Assembly: GCA_028869255.1 (NCBI GenBank)
Contig: CP110972.1
Location: 129,001-193,000, forward strand
Length of the DNA stretch: 64,000 nt
Origin: Pseudomonas poae
GTDB lineage: Bacteria; Pseudomonadota; Gammaproteobacteria; Pseudomonadales; Pseudomonadaceae
Direction: 5' to 3'
Shown: positions 29,730 to 39,561 of the stretch, in pieces
Layout: the number at the start of each line of letters is the position of its first letter
Numbering within the stretch: the stretch's first letter is position 1
Notes under the pieces: model-generated
Seen by the model: the letters and a program-made list of their open reading frames with translations, nothing else
Databases searched by the model: none
What the model was told of the DNA's origin: nothing
Program-made: the position numbers and the translations under genes

Positions 29730-30371
29730 GTGTCGAGTACTGATGATGAGCAGCTGGCCGAGTTCAAAGACTGGTGGCAGCGTAACGGCAAGCCCCTGGT
29801 TACTGGCGGCCTGCTGGCTTTAGTGGTGGTGTTCGGCTGGCAAGCCTGGACCAAGTATCAGGCCAACCAGTCCCAGGGCGCCTCGATCCTCTATCAGCAA
29901 TTGCTGGAAACCACGCTGACGCCTGACGGCAAGCCTGACCCTGCACAGGTTGCAGACCTGGCCGGCAAGCTGAAAAACGAATTTGGCGGTAGCACCTACG
30001 CCCAATACGGCAGCCTGTTCGTTGCGAAAGTCGCGGTCGACACCGGCAAGCTGGATGATGCAGCCTCCGAACTGAAGGCCGTTGCCGACAAGCCGACCAA
30101 CCCGACCCTGGGTGAAATCGCACGTCAGCGCCTGGCTCAGGTATTGGCGGCACAGAACAAGGCTGACGAAGCACTCAAACTGCTCGACGGCGATGCTGAC
30201 AAGGCATTTGTAGCCACTCGCGAAGAGCTCAAGGGTGACCTGTTGGTCCAATTGGGTCGTACCGACGAAGCCAATGCTGCGTACCAAAAAGCCAAGGCGG
30301 CGCTGTCTGATGAAGCGGCGGTCGGTGGCTTACAAATCAAGCTGGACGACTTGGCCAAAGGGGATGCGTGA
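29730..30371 (+). CDS. yfgM: YfgM-family membrane TPR protein (ancillary SecYEG translocon subunit)
   Basis: This 213-aa single-span protein has a C-terminal periplasmic TPR-like region. In enterobacteria it joins the PpiD chaperone at the Sec translocon. It begins with a GTG (MSSTDDEQLAEFKDWWQRNG) after AAGGAG. The helix GKPLVTGGLLALVVVFGWQAW (about 20-40) is the anchor. It is followed by an Ala-rich repeat region (ELKAVADKPTNPTLGEIARQRLAQVL). Its stop overlaps the likely bamB ATG. Confidence 0.93.
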   Translation: MSSTDDEQLAEFKDWWQRNGKPLVTGGLLALVVVFGWQAWTKYQANQSQGASILYQQLLETTLTPDGKPDPAQVADLAGKLKNEFGGSTYAQYGSLFVAKVAVDTGKLDDAASELKAVADKPTNPTLGEIARQRLAQVLAAQNKADEALKLLDGDADKAFVATREELKGDLLVQLGRTDEANAAYQKAKAALSDEAAVGGLQIKLDDLAKGDA

Positions 30372-31514
30372 CGTGATCCGTTGGAAACATGCAGCATTGC
30401 TGGCTCTGGCCGTTCTGGCCGCGGGTTGCAGCAGCAACAGTAAAAAGAACTGCCTCCGGCCGAGCTGACCAGCTTCAAGGAAGAAGTGGTCCTGCAAAAG
30501 CAATGGAGCCGCTCCATCGGTGACGGCCAGGGCGACACCTACAACATGTTGGTACCGGCAATCGACGGTGACAACATTGTGGCGGCTGACGTGACCGGCG
30601 TGGTGATGTCCATGGATCGCCTGAACGGCGAAGTGAAGTGGAAGAAAGACCTCGAATTGCCAGTGTCCGGCGCCGTAGGCGTGGGTTATGGCATGGTCAT
30701 GCTCGGCACGCTCAAGGGCGAAGTCGTGGCGCTGGACTCCAGCACCGGTGAAGAGAAATGGCGCGCTCGCGTGACCAGTGAAGTGCTCGCACCGCCTGCT
30801 ACCAACGGCGATATCGTCGTGGTGCAAACCCAGGACGACCGTGTAATCGGCCTCGACGCCAGCACTGGCGAACAGCGCTGGTTGTACGACAGCACCCCGG
30901 CGGTGCTGACCCTGCGCGGTACCAGTGGTCCGATTGTGACCAACAACCTGGCCGTTGCAGGTCTGTCGACCGGTAAAGTGGTCGCCTTGGACACCCGCAA
31001 CGGCGTGCCGGCCTGGGAAACCCGTGTGGCTATCCCGCAAGGTCGTTCCGAGCTGGACCGCGTAGTGGACATCGACGGTGGCTTGCTGCTGTCGGGTGAA
31101 ACCCTTTACGTCGCCACCTACCAGGGCCGCGTTGCCGCACTGGACCTGCAGAGCGGCCGCGTGAACTGGCAGCGTGATGCTTCCAGCTATGCGGGTGTCG
31201 CCCAAGGGTTTGGCAGCGTCTATGTAAGCCTGGCGTCCGGCACCGTTGAAAGTGTCGACGAGCGTTCCACCACTGCACTGTGGAGCAACGACTCGCTGGC
31301 CCGCCGCCAACTGTCGGCACCGGAAGTCTTCTCCAGCTACGTAGCGGTAGGCGACTTCGAAGGCTACCTGCACCTGCTGAGCCAGGTGGATGGTCGCTTT
31401 GTAGGTCGTGAGCGTATCGACAGCGACGGCCTGCGTGCCCGTCCGCTGGTCGTGGGTAACATGCTTTATGTGTTTGGCAACAGCGGCAAGCTGGAAGCCC
31501 TGACCATCAAGTAA
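30364..31514 (+). pseudogene. bamB: Outer-membrane assembly lipoprotein BamB, broken by a one-base deletion
   Basis: BamB is a beta-propeller lipoprotein of the BAM complex that inserts outer-membrane proteins. The N-terminal part (MRDVIRWKHAALLALAVLAAGC, lipobox LAAGC) runs into SNSKKNCLRPS and a stop near 30470. The rest resumes in the next frame from before VVLQKQWSRSIGDGQGDTYNML and continues through PQQ-like propeller blades to 31514. Adding one base at about 30447 (AAAAAGAAC to AAAAAGGAAC) gives a KKELPPAELTSFKEE junction and 383 aa, a normal length. An alternative GTG start lies at 30373. Sequencing error is a likely cause. Confidence 0.9.
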
Positions 31515-31592
31515 GAACTATGCTTGGGGTAACACCCAGGCGGCCCCGCTTCGGCGGGGCATGCGGCATTTGAATATGCTGCCCCGAGCACC

Positions 31593-31625
31593 AGCCGCTG
31601 CCATGCAGCGGCTTTTGTATTTTCT
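31593..31625 (+). terminator. Terminator between bamB and der
   Basis: The stem AGCCGCTG / CAGCGGCT is followed by TTTTGTATTTT. A second UUCG-loop hairpin (31543-31560, GCCCCGC/GCGGGGC) lies just upstream without a T tract. Confidence 0.65.
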
Positions 31626-31648
31626 GAAATAACGAAGTGGAGAGCCGC

Positions 31649-33118
31649 ATGGTTCCCGTAATCGCCCTGGTGGGCCGACCTAACGTCGGCAAGTCCACCT
31701 TGTTCAACCGCCTGACCAGGACTCGCGACGCCATCGTCGGCGACTTGTCCGGTCTGACCCGTGATCGCCAATACGGTGAGGCAAAGTGGCAAGGGCGCTC
31801 CTACATTATTGTCGACACCGGTGGTATCTCCGGTGACGAGCATGGCATGGACGAAAAAATGGCCGAGCAGTCGCTGCTGGCCATTGAGGAAGCCGATGTC
31901 GTGTTGTTCCTGGTGGATGCCCGTGCGGGCTACACCGCTGCCGACCAGATGATCGGCGAGCACCTGCGCAAGCGCAACAAGCGTTCCTATCTGGTCGCCA
32001 ACAAGATCGATAACATCGATCCTGAGGCAGCCCGTGCCGAGTTCAGCCCGATGGGCCTGGGCGACGCGATCCCGGTCGCCGGTGCTCACGGTCGTGGCAT
32101 CACCCAGATGCTGGAAATCGCCCTGCGCGACTTCCCCAAGGATGACGTCGAGGAAGAAGAGGGCGAAGAAGAAATCGTTGCCGAAGGTGAGGAAGCCAAG
32201 CGCATTCCTGGCCCGAGCGAAAAAGACGGGATCAAGATCGCCATCATCGGCCGTCCGAACGTTGGCAAGTCGACCCTGGTTAACCGTATGCTCGGTGAAG
32301 ACCGGGTTATCGTGTACGACCAGCCCGGCACCACCCGCGACAGTATCTACATCCCGTTCGAGCGTAACGACGAGAAGTACACGCTGATCGACACCGCCGG
32401 TGTGCGCAAGCGCGGCAAGATCCACGAGGAAGTTGAAAAGTTCTCGGTGGTCAAAACCCTGCAGGCAATCAAAGACGCCAACGTGGTGATCTTTGTGATG
32501 GACGCCCGCGAAGGCGTGGTGGACCACGACCTCAACTTGCTGGGCTTTGCCCTGGAAGCCGGTCGCGCCCTGGTGATCGCGATCAACAAGTGGGACGGCA
32601 TGACGCCGAGCGAGCGCGATTTCGTCAAGATCGAGCTGCAGCGTCGTCTGTTCTTCGTCGAGTTCGCTGACATCCACTTTATCTCGGCACTGCACGGCAC
32701 GGGCGTGGGCAACCTCTACGCGTCCGTACAGAACTCGTTCAAGTCTGCGGTCACCCGCTGGCCGACCAACCGTCTGACCCAGATCCTTGAAGACGCGGTT
32801 GGCGAACACGCGCCGCCGATGGTCAACAACCGCCGGATCAAACTGCGTTACGCCCACCTGGGTGGTGCCAACCCGCCGATTATCGTGATCCATGGTAACC
32901 AGATCGAGAAGGTGCCCAAATCCTATGTGCGTTACCTGGAAAACACCTACCGCCGTGTCTTGAAACTGGTCGGTACGCCGATCCGCATCGAGTTCAAGGG
33001 TGGCGAGAACCCATACGAAGGCAACAAGAACACACTGACTGACCGTCAGGTGAACAAGAAGCGTCGTTTGATGACTCACCACAAGAAGGCCGACAAGAAG
33101 CGCCGCGACAAGAAATAG
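31649..33118 (+). CDS. der: Ribosome-associated GTPase Der (EngA)
   Basis: Der is an essential GTPase with two tandem G domains that matures the 50S ribosomal subunit. The 489-aa protein has G1 motifs in both domains ([13 protein letters not shown] near the N terminus and [13 protein letters not shown] near residue 205), with [13 protein letters not shown] and [10 protein letters not shown] as switch II regions. An acidic linker ([18 protein letters not shown]) separates them. A KH-like domain and a Lys-rich tail ([11 protein letters not shown]) follow. The ATG at 31649 is preferred over a GTG four codons earlier. Confidence 0.98.
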   Translation: MVPVIALVGRPNVGKSTLFNRLTRTRDAIVGDLSGLTRDRQYGEAKWQGRSYIIVDTGGISGDEHGMDEKMAEQSLLAIEEADVVLFLVDARAGYTAADQMIGEHLRKRNKRSYLVANKIDNIDPEAARAEFSPMGLGDAIPVAGAHGRGITQMLEIALRDFPKDDVEEEEGEEEIVAEGEEAKRIPGPSEKDGIKIAIIGRPNVGKSTLVNRMLGEDRVIVYDQPGTTRDSIYIPFERNDEKYTLIDTAGVRKRGKIHEEVEKFSVVKTLQAIKDANVVIFVMDAREGVVDHDLNLLGFALEAGRALVIAINKWDGMTPSERDFVKIELQRRLFFVEFADIHFISALHGTGVGNLYASVQNSFKSAVTRWPTNRLTQILEDAVGEHAPPMVNNRRIKLRYAHLGGANPPIIVIHGNQIEKVPKSYVRYLENTYRRVLKLVGTPIRIEFKGGENPYEGNKNTLTDRQVNKKRRLMTHHKKADKKRRDKK

Positions 33119-33133
33119 CCGCAGCGTCACGTT

Positions 33134-33234
33134 GTAAGCTACAAGCTGCAAGAGAGGGCTCTTTTTGAGCCCTTTTTGTGCGCGTTGGTTTGTTGCTTGA
33201 CCTGCTTGCAGCTTGCAGCTTAAAACTTGCAGCT
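33134..33234. repeat. Short AGCTGCAAG/CTTGCAGCT repeats around the der terminator
   Basis: GCTACAAGCTGCAAG at 33138-33152 is echoed in inverse as CTTGCAGCTTGCAGCTT (33204-33220) and CTTGCAGCT (33226-33234). This type of simple inverted repeat is dispersed in Pseudomonas intergenic DNA. Confidence 0.5.
33155..33178 (+). terminator. Rho-independent terminator after der
   Basis: The stem AGGGCTC-TTTTT-GAGCCCT is followed by a T tract. Confidence 0.85.
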
Positions 33235-33252
33235 CACCCGAAGGGGGCTCCC

Positions 33253-34401
33253 ATGATCACCAGTAAGCTGCCGAATGTCGGCACCACTATCTTCACCACC
33301 ATGTCGCAACTCGCTGCCGAAACCGGCGCGCTTAACCTCTCCCAGGGTTTTCCCGACTTCAACGGCCCCCAGGCGTTGCTCGATGCCGTGGGTAAACATA
33401 TCGCCCTCGGCCATAACCAGTACGCGCCGATGACCGGCCTGCCGGTGTTACGTCAGCAAGTGGCGGCCAAGATCGCCCGCAGCTACGGCGCCACGGTGAA
33501 TGCCGACAGCGAAGTGACCATCACCCCTGGCGCCACCGAGGCGATCTTCTGCGCGATCCAGGCGGTGATCCGCAACGGCGATGAAGTCATTGTGTTCGAC
33601 CCTTGCTACGACAGCTATGAGCCCTCGGTAGAACTGGCCGGTGGCCGCTGCGTGCATGTGCAACTGAGCCTGCAAGGCTTTGCGCTGGACTTCGAACAGA
33701 TCAAGGCCGCGCTCTCACCGCGCACGCGCATGATCATCCTTAACACCCCGCACAACCCCACCGGCGCGCTGATCAGCCGCGCCGAGCTGGACCAGTTGGC
33801 CGAACTGATCCGCGACCGCGATATCTACCTGGTCAGTGATGAGGTCTACGAACACCTGGTGTTCGACGGCGTGCCTCATGTCAGCGTGCTGGCCCACGAA
33901 GAGCTGTATCAACGTGCGTTCGTGGTCAGCTCGTTCGGCAAGACTTACCACGTGACCGGCTGGAAAACCGGCTACGTGGTCGCGCCCCCCGCCCTGACCG
34001 CTGAACTGCGCAAGGTGCATCAATATGTCAACTTCTGCGGCGTGACCCCTTTGCAGTACGCTTTGGCTGACTTCATGGCCGAGCACCCGGAACACGTCGA
34101 TGAACTGCCGGCCTTCTACCAGGCCAAGCGCGATCTGTTCTGCGACCTGCTGGCGCCGTCGCGTTTCAGCTTCACCCGGGTGACCGGCACCTACTTCCAA
34201 CTGGTGGATTACTCACAGATTCGCCCGGACCTGGATGACGTCGCCATGTCACTGTGGATGACCCGCGAGCACGGTGTGGCGACGATCCCGGTCTCGGTGT
34301 TTTACCAGAACCCACCCCAAGGCCAGCGCCTGGTGCGCCTGTGCTTTGCCAAACGCGAGGAGACGCTGCAACAAGCAGCCGAGAAACTATGCGTGATCTG
34401 A
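33253..34401 (+). CDS. PLP-dependent methionine/glutamine aminotransferase (YbdL-like)
   Basis: This 382-aa fold-type I aminotransferase probably transaminates 4-methylthio-2-oxobutyrate to methionine with glutamine as donor. The family motifs are NLSQGFPDFNGPQALL at the N terminus, PHNPTGALIS, the SDEVYEHLVFDG loop, and the PLP lysine in SSFGKTYHVTGWKTGY. The ATG at 33253 follows AAGGGGG. The gene overlaps the downstream omega-amidase gene by 13 bp. That pairing is known for methionine salvage and supports this assignment over a generic aspartate aminotransferase. Confidence 0.88.
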   Translation: MITSKLPNVGTTIFTTMSQLAAETGALNLSQGFPDFNGPQALLDAVGKHIALGHNQYAPMTGLPVLRQQVAAKIARSYGATVNADSEVTITPGATEAIFCAIQAVIRNGDEVIVFDPCYDSYEPSVELAGGRCVHVQLSLQGFALDFEQIKAALSPRTRMIILNTPHNPTGALISRAELDQLAELIRDRDIYLVSDEVYEHLVFDGVPHVSVLAHEELYQRAFVVSSFGKTYHVTGWKTGYVVAPPALTAELRKVHQYVNFCGVTPLQYALADFMAEHPEHVDELPAFYQAKRDLFCDLLAPSRFSFTRVTGTYFQLVDYSQIRPDLDDVAMSLWMTREHGVATIPVSVFYQNPPQGQRLVRLCFAKREETLQQAAEKLCVI

Positions 34402-35180
34402 CTGCATTGCCTGACCTGAATATCGCCCTGGTCCAGACCAGCCTGGCCTGGCATGACCGCCAGGCCAATCTTGAGCATTTCGAATTGCTGCTGGAGCAAG
34501 CCCGGGGTGCCGACCTTATTGTGCTGCCGGAGATGTTCACCACCGGTTTCTCCATGGCGTCAGAAACCCTCGCCGAGCCGGAAAACGGCCCTGCCCACCG
34601 CTGGCTGCAAGCTCAGGCGGCAAAATACAACGCGGTGATCACTGGCAGCGTGATCATCCGGGCCGCCGACGGCAGCCACCGCAACCGCCTGCTGTGGGCG
34701 CGGCCGGACGGTGAGGTGCTGCATTACGATAAGCGTCACCTGTTTCGTATGGCGGGTGAGCATGACCATTACACGCCGGGCGAACGCCAGGTGCAGTTCG
34801 AATTGAAGGGCTGGCGCATTCGCCCGCTGATTTGCTATGACCTGCGTTTTCCGGTGTGGAGCCGTGATGCACAGGACACCGACCTGCTGCTGTACACCGC
34901 CAACTGGCCGGGTGCGCGCAGGCATCACTGGAACCGCTTGTTGCCGGCCCGGGCCATCGAGAACCTGTGCTATGTGGCGGCGGTGAATCGGGTGGGCACG
35001 GACGGCAAGGGCTTTGCCTACACGGGCGATAGCCAGGTGCTGGACTTTCAGGGTGAGACGCTGCTGAGTGCGGGGGAGGCTGATGGGGTGTTTCAGGTTT
35101 GCCTGAATGCGGCGGAATTGGCCGCGTATCGCAGCAAGTTTCCGGCAAACCTGGATGCCGATCGCTTTCAGTTTGTCTGA
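34389..35180 (+). CDS. Omega-amidase / carbon-nitrogen hydrolase (YafV-like)
   Basis: This nitrilase-superfamily enzyme (263 aa) probably hydrolyses 2-oxoglutaramate, the product left when glutamine donates its amino group, and so pulls the aminotransferase reaction forward. Catalytic Glu is in IVLPEMFTTGFSM, Lys in YDKRHLFRMAGE and Cys in RPLICYDLRFPVW. Its ATG lies inside the end of the aminotransferase gene, suggesting coupled translation. A REP doublet and terminator follow. Confidence 0.9.
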   Translation: MRDLTALPDLNIALVQTSLAWHDRQANLEHFELLLEQARGADLIVLPEMFTTGFSMASETLAEPENGPAHRWLQAQAAKYNAVITGSVIIRAADGSHRNRLLWARPDGEVLHYDKRHLFRMAGEHDHYTPGERQVQFELKGWRIRPLICYDLRFPVWSRDAQDTDLLLYTANWPGARRHHWNRLLPARAIENLCYVAAVNRVGTDGKGFAYTGDSQVLDFQGETLLSAGEADGVFQVCLNAAELAAYRSKFPANLDADRFQFV

Positions 35181-35185
35181 TACAC

Positions 35186-35256
35186 CGTTATCGCGGGCAA
35201 GCCCGCTCCCACAGGTGAATGCATTCCAAATGTGGGAGCGGGCTTGCCCGTGATGA
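35186..35256. repeat. REP doublet
   Basis: TATCGCGGGCAAGCCCGCTCCCAC is followed, after a short spacer, by the inverse arm TGTGGGAGCGGGCTTGCCCG. It is closely spaced compared with the 90-bp REPINs elsewhere. Confidence 0.88.
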
Positions 35257-35291
35257 GGCCCCTCCAGAAAGCACATTTTCAAAGCCTAACA

Positions 35292-35325
35292 AAAAGGCCC
35301 CTGAGTTCTCACCCAGGGGCCTTTT
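35292..35325. terminator. Bidirectional terminator between the omega-amidase gene and leuA
   Basis: AAAAGGCCCCTG / CAGGGGCCTTTT is a perfect 12-bp stem serving the two convergent genes. Confidence 0.9.
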
Positions 35326-35344
35326 GCATTTCAGCGGTAAGTGT

Positions 35345-37024
35345 TTACGCCGCCTTCGCTTCCTGCTGGCTCAACGAGCGGTTCAGCGCACTGAACAGCG
35401 CCTTGAAGCTGGCCGTGGTGATGTTTTCATCAATGCCTACGCCATGCACCGGACGCTCGCCATTCACGCGCAGCTCAATGTAGGCCGCCGCCTTGGCGTT
35501 GGTGCCCGCACCGATTGCGTGTTCGTTGTAGTCCATGATCTCTACGCCAATCGGCAGGCCGGCCACCAGTGCTTCCAGGGCGCCGTTGCCTTTGCCTTTC
35601 CAGTGCAGGTTGGTTTCGCCCTGGCCCTTGCCCGAGACTTCAACCTCGACAAAGCTGTTGCCGTTTTCTTCCTGCAGGCGATGGCTGACCAGCGCGTACG
35701 GGGTGTTGGCTTGCAGGTATTCACGCTGCAGCAAGGCGTAGATCTGCGGGGCGGTCATTTCCAGGCCCACGCGGTCGGTTTCGGCCTGTACCACCTGGCT
35801 GAATTCGATCTGCATGCGACGCGGCAAGCTGATGTCGTATTCCTGCTCCAGCAGGTAGGCGATGCCGCCTTTGCCCGACTGGCTGTTCACGCGAATCACT
35901 GCTTCGTAGCTGCGGCCAATGTCGGCCGGGTCGATCGGCAAGTACGGCACTTCCCACAACGCATCGGCTTTCTGCTGGGTAAAGCCCTTGCGGATGGCGT
36001 CCTGGTGGGAGCCGGAGAATGCGGTGTGCACTAGGTCGCCAACGTACGGGTGACGTGGGTGCACCTGGATCTGGTTGCATTCCTCGACGACTTTGCGCAC
36101 GCCGTCGATGTCGGAGAAGTCCAACTGCGGGTCGAGGCCCTGGGTGTACATGTTCAGTGCCACGGTGACCAGGTCGACGTTACCGGTACGCTCGCCGTTA
36201 CCGAACAGGCAGCCTTCGACGCGGTCGGCGCCGGCCATCAGGCCCAGCTCGGTGGCGGCCACGCCGGTGCCACGGTCGTTGTGGGTGTGCAGGCTGATGA
36301 TCACGCTGTCACGACGGTTGATGTGGCGACCGAACCACTCGATCTGGTCGGCATAGATGTTCGGCGTGGCGCACTCCACAGTGGCCGGCAGGTTGAGGAT
36401 CATCTTGTGTTCAGGCGTCGGGTTCCACACCTCGATCACCGCGTCACACACTTCCTTGGCGAACTCCAGCTCAGTGGCGCTGAAGGTCTCCGGGGAGTAT
36501 TCGAAGGTCCACTGGGTTTCCGGCTGCTGGGCGGCGTATTTGACGAACAGCTTGGCGGCGTTGACCGCGATGGCCTTGATGCCTTCCTTGTCCTGGTTGA
36601 ACACGATGCGGCGGAACGACGGCGAGGTGGCGTTGTACAAGTGCACGATGGCCTTTTTGGCGCCGCGCAGCGATTCGAAGGTGCGTGCGATCAAGTCTTC
36701 ACGGCCCTGGGTCAGCACCTGGATGGTGGTGTCCTCGGGGATGTGGTTGTCTTCGATAAGGGTGCGCACAAAGTCGAAGTCGGTTTGCGAAGCGGCCGGG
36801 AACGAGGCTTCGATTTCTTTCACACCAACAGCAACCAGGGTCTTCCAGAAGCGCAGCTTTTTCACCGCGTCCATCGGTTCGATCAGCGACTGGTTGCCAT
36901 CACGCAGGTCGGAGCTGCACCAGATCGGCGCCTCGGTGATGGTCTTCGACGGCCAGGTGCGGTCCGGGATGTCGATAGTCGGGAACGCGCGGTACTTCGA
37001 AGACGGGTCTTTGAGCATGCTCAT
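35345..37024 (-). CDS. leuA: 2-isopropylmalate synthase
   Basis: LeuA catalyses the first committed step of leucine synthesis, condensing acetyl-CoA with 2-oxoisovalerate. The 559-aa protein is the long form. It has [15 protein letters not shown] (metal-binding Asp), an [26 protein letters not shown] segment, and a C-terminal allosteric LeuA dimer domain ([15 protein letters not shown]). Leucine feedback control is expected of the family. A short upstream reading frame may be a leader peptide. Confidence 0.97.
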   Translation of the reverse strand: MSMLKDPSSKYRAFPTIDIPDRTWPSKTITEAPIWCSSDLRDGNQSLIEPMDAVKKLRFWKTLVAVGVKEIEASFPAASQTDFDFVRTLIEDNHIPEDTTIQVLTQGREDLIARTFESLRGAKKAIVHLYNATSPSFRRIVFNQDKEGIKAIAVNAAKLFVKYAAQQPETQWTFEYSPETFSATELEFAKEVCDAVIEVWNPTPEHKMILNLPATVECATPNIYADQIEWFGRHINRRDSVIISLHTHNDRGTGVAATELGLMAGADRVEGCLFGNGERTGNVDLVTVALNMYTQGLDPQLDFSDIDGVRKVVEECNQIQVHPRHPYVGDLVHTAFSGSHQDAIRKGFTQQKADALWEVPYLPIDPADIGRSYEAVIRVNSQSGKGGIAYLLEQEYDISLPRRMQIEFSQVVQAETDRVGLEMTAPQIYALLQREYLQANTPYALVSHRLQEENGNSFVEVEVSGKGQGETNLHWKGKGNGALEALVAGLPIGVEIMDYNEHAIGAGTNAKAAAYIELRVNGERPVHGVGIDENITTASFKALFSALNRSLSQQEAKAA

Positions 37025-37111
37025 CGGGAAATCCTTTGTTGTAGGGGCCGAAAAAGGCGGCCTGCCGTGTAACTATTTTTGGGAATGAAGCTTTGGACGA
37101 GGCAGATCGAT

Positions 37112-37189
37112 TCAGCCTGGCAGTCGTGCGCTGACGAGGCACAGGCTGCGGTGCTGGCGGAGCTGAATGAGGGTGTGAGAGGTTTTCAT
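37112..37189 (-). CDS. Candidate leuA leader peptide (25 aa)
   Basis: A 25-codon frame reads MKTSHTLIQLRQHRSLCLVS followed by ARLPG, then a stop. It ends 87 bp before the leuA start. Five of 25 residues are Leu (7, 10, 16, 18, 23), plus one Ile and one Val, which fits an attenuation leader sensing branched-chain amino acids. The ribosome site is weak. A GCTGAAT element at the stop can pair with ATTCAGC inside the ORF, but a clear terminator/antiterminator switch is not obvious. It could equally be non-coding. Confidence 0.4.
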   Translation of the reverse strand: MKTSHTLIQLRQHRSLCLVSARLPG

Positions 37190-37346
37190 AAGCTCAACCC
37201 TAACCGCCGGGGTGAAAGATGGCAAGCAGTCGAGGAAAATTGAGATAAGTTCTTCTCTTTGTGTAGGAAACGAGATTTTATGGTGGTTAATCGGCTGGGC
37301 GCTGGTTTTAATTGCGCGACCTTTATTGGGCGCGCAATTACGACAT

Positions 37347-38168
37347 TCAGGGTTGGAATGCGCCGATAAAGATCGCCGGGTCGACCCGCGCATCGTTCAG
37401 GCTGATATTCCAGTGCATATGCGGCCCGGTCGCTCGGCCCGTCGAACCGACCTTGCCCACCACTGCGCCGCGAGTCAGTTGGTCGCCGACTTTTACGTCG
37501 ATCTTCGACATATGGCAGAACATGCTGATAAAGCCCTGGCCATGGTCGACGAACACCGTGTTGCCGTTGAAGAAGTAGTTGCCGGTGAGGATGACTTTAC
37601 CGTTCGCCGGGGTTTTGATCGGGGTGCCTGCCGGTACGGCGAAGTCCAGACCGGAGTGGGGGTTGCGCTCTTCGCCGTTGAAAAAGCGGCGCACGCCGAA
37701 CTTGCTCGACAGTGGCCCGTTCACCGGTTTATCCAGCACCAGGTTGCTCGGCAGGTTCGGGCTGAAGCTGCGGTAAGCCTTGATCTGTACCGCCAGCTCC
37801 GCCTCGATGCGCTTGAGTTGCGCCGGGTCGGGGTTGACCTGGCTTTTGTTTTTCAGGGTGATGCGCTGCTCCGGGTACTTTTTGTAGCCGACGATAAACG
37901 GCAGGTTGCGCCCACCGCTGCTGACCCGCTCATTGCCCGGCTTGACGGTCAATGGGATGCCGACAATGGCCAGCCAGTTGTCCTGCTCCTTCACCACCAG
38001 AACCGGTTTGCCCTGATAGGTAGCCTTCGGCGCGGCGGCCGAAGGGCCCAGCTCGACCACGGCCACGCCACCAGGCACCGGTTTGTTCAGGGTGCGGGTG
38101 ATGTAGCTGTCGGCGTGGGCGTTGAAAGCGAGGCACAGCAGCATCAACACACTAAAGAAACGTGGCAT
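37347..38168 (-). CDS. Secreted M23-family peptidase (LytM-type)
   Basis: This 273-aa exported zinc peptidase or peptidoglycan-binding LytM protein has a signal peptide (FFSVLMLLCLAFNAHA) and a DUF-type N domain. The C-terminal M23 domain carries the zinc ligands HSGLDF (H-x3-D) and HMHW (H-x-H). It is probably a cell-wall endopeptidase. The ATG at 38168 lies three bases after the xseA stop, so the two are likely cotranscribed. Mature substrates are not known from sequence. Confidence 0.93.
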   Translation of the reverse strand: MPRFFSVLMLLCLAFNAHADSYITRTLNKPVPGGVAVVELGPSAAAPKATYQGKPVLVVKEQDNWLAIVGIPLTVKPGNERVSSGGRNLPFIVGYKKYPEQRITLKNKSQVNPDPAQLKRIEAELAVQIKAYRSFSPNLPSNLVLDKPVNGPLSSKFGVRRFFNGEERNPHSGLDFAVPAGTPIKTPANGKVILTGNYFFNGNTVFVDHGQGFISMFCHMSKIDVKVGDQLTRGAVVGKVGSTGRATGPHMHWNISLNDARVDPAIFIGAFQP

Positions 38169-38171
38169 CAA

Positions 38172-39551
38172 TCAATCCAATAACGAAAGGGTAACGGGCG
38201 TCAGGTGGTTGTCTTCCACCCGCACTTGCAATTGGCCTTCACCGAGGCGTGCAGTCAGGCGCTGGCCGGTGTGGGTTTGCGCAGCATTGCGAATGGCTTG
38301 GCCGCGCTCGTCCAGCAGGATGCTGTAGCCACGGCCCAGGGTTGCCAGCGGGCTCACCACCTGCAACGTCTGCACCTGGCTTTGCAGCTGCAAGCGACGC
38401 GCCTTGAGGCCCTCGCGCATGGCGCGGGGCAGGCGTTCGGCGAGGCTGTCCAGGCGTTGGCGCAGCAGGGCCAACTGCCGGCCAGGGTGTTGGCCGGCGA
38501 GCCGGGTTTCGAGGCGGATCAAACGCTCTCGCCGGGTATTGAGGCTGCGCTCGAAGGCGCGGCGCAGGCGCATATCCAGGTCATCCAGGCGCTGCGCCTG
38601 TTGGCGCAAGCGTTCGCCAGGGTGGCGCAGGCGGCGGGCCATGCCTTCCAGGCGCAGGCGGTCGTGGCTCAGCCGGTTGCGCATCAGCATCACCAGGCGG
38701 CGGTGCAGGTTTTCTACTTGGCGGGTCAGGTGGCTGGAGTCCGGCGCGAGCAACTCGGCGGCAGCGGACGGGGTAGGGGCGCGCACGTCGGCGACAAAGT
38801 CGCTGATCGACACATCGGTCTCATGGCCGACGGCGCTGACGATTGGCGTTACGCAGGCATCCACGGCGCGGGCCACCGCCTCTTCGTTGAAGCACCAGAG
38901 GTCTTCCAGCGAGCCGCCGCCACGCGCCAGGATCAGCGCATCAAAGCCACGGGCATCCGCGAGTTTAAGCGCTCGCACAATCTGCGGGATCGCTTCGCGG
39001 CCTTGCACGGCGGTGGGGATCAACGTCAATTGCACCTGCGGCGCACGGCGGCGGAACACGCTGATGATGTCGCGGATCACCGCACCGGTGGGCGAGCTGA
39101 TAATGCCGATCTTCTGCGGATGCGCCGGCAGCGGCACCTTGCGTTCGGCACTGAACAGGCCCTCGGCGCTGAGCTTTTCCTTCAAGGCATCAAAGGCCAG
39201 GCGCAGCGCGCCATCACCGGCAGGCTCCACGGTATCGAGGATCAGTTGATAGTCGCCACGGCCCTCGAACAGCGAGACCTTGCCGCGCACCTTCACCGCC
39301 AGACCATCCTTCAGGGCCTGGCGCACCCTCGCGGCATTGTTGCGAAACAGTGCGCAACGCACCTGCGCGCCGCTGTCCTTGAGGGTGAAATACACATGGC
39401 CGGAGGCCGGGCGGGCGAGGTTGGAGATCTCGCCTTCGACCCAGATATTGGTGAACACGTCTTCCAGCAACACCCGCGCACGGCTGTTGAGCTGGCTGAC
39501 AGTCAGGACTTCGCGGTCCAGGCCCAGACGGGCAAAAGGATCTTTAATCAT
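38172..39551 (-). CDS. xseA: Exodeoxyribonuclease VII large subunit
   Basis: XseA is the nuclease subunit of exonuclease VII, which degrades single-stranded DNA from both ends. The 459-aa protein has an OB-fold N domain (LTVSQLNSRARVLLEDVFTNIWVEGEISNL), the central catalytic domain (IGIISSPTGAVIRDII, ALILARGGGSLEDLWCFNEE, SAVGHETDVSISDFVAD), and a coiled-coil C domain ending in TLGRGYSILLD. The start at 39551 (MIKDPFARLG) fits the family; the frame runs 57 codons further upstream without support. Confidence 0.96.
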   Translation of the reverse strand: MIKDPFARLGLDREVLTVSQLNSRARVLLEDVFTNIWVEGEISNLARPASGHVYFTLKDSGAQVRCALFRNNAARVRQALKDGLAVKVRGKVSLFEGRGDYQLILDTVEPAGDGALRLAFDALKEKLSAEGLFSAERKVPLPAHPQKIGIISSPTGAVIRDIISVFRRRAPQVQLTLIPTAVQGREAIPQIVRALKLADARGFDALILARGGGSLEDLWCFNEEAVARAVDACVTPIVSAVGHETDVSISDFVADVRAPTPSAAAELLAPDSSHLTRQVENLHRRLVMLMRNRLSHDRLRLEGMARRLRHPGERLRQQAQRLDDLDMRLRRAFERSLNTRRERLIRLETRLAGQHPGRQLALLRQRLDSLAERLPRAMREGLKARRLQLQSQVQTLQVVSPLATLGRGYSILLDERGQAIRNAAQTHTGQRLTARLGEGQLQVRVEDNHLTPVTLSLLD

Positions 39552-39561
39552 GGGCGGCAGT

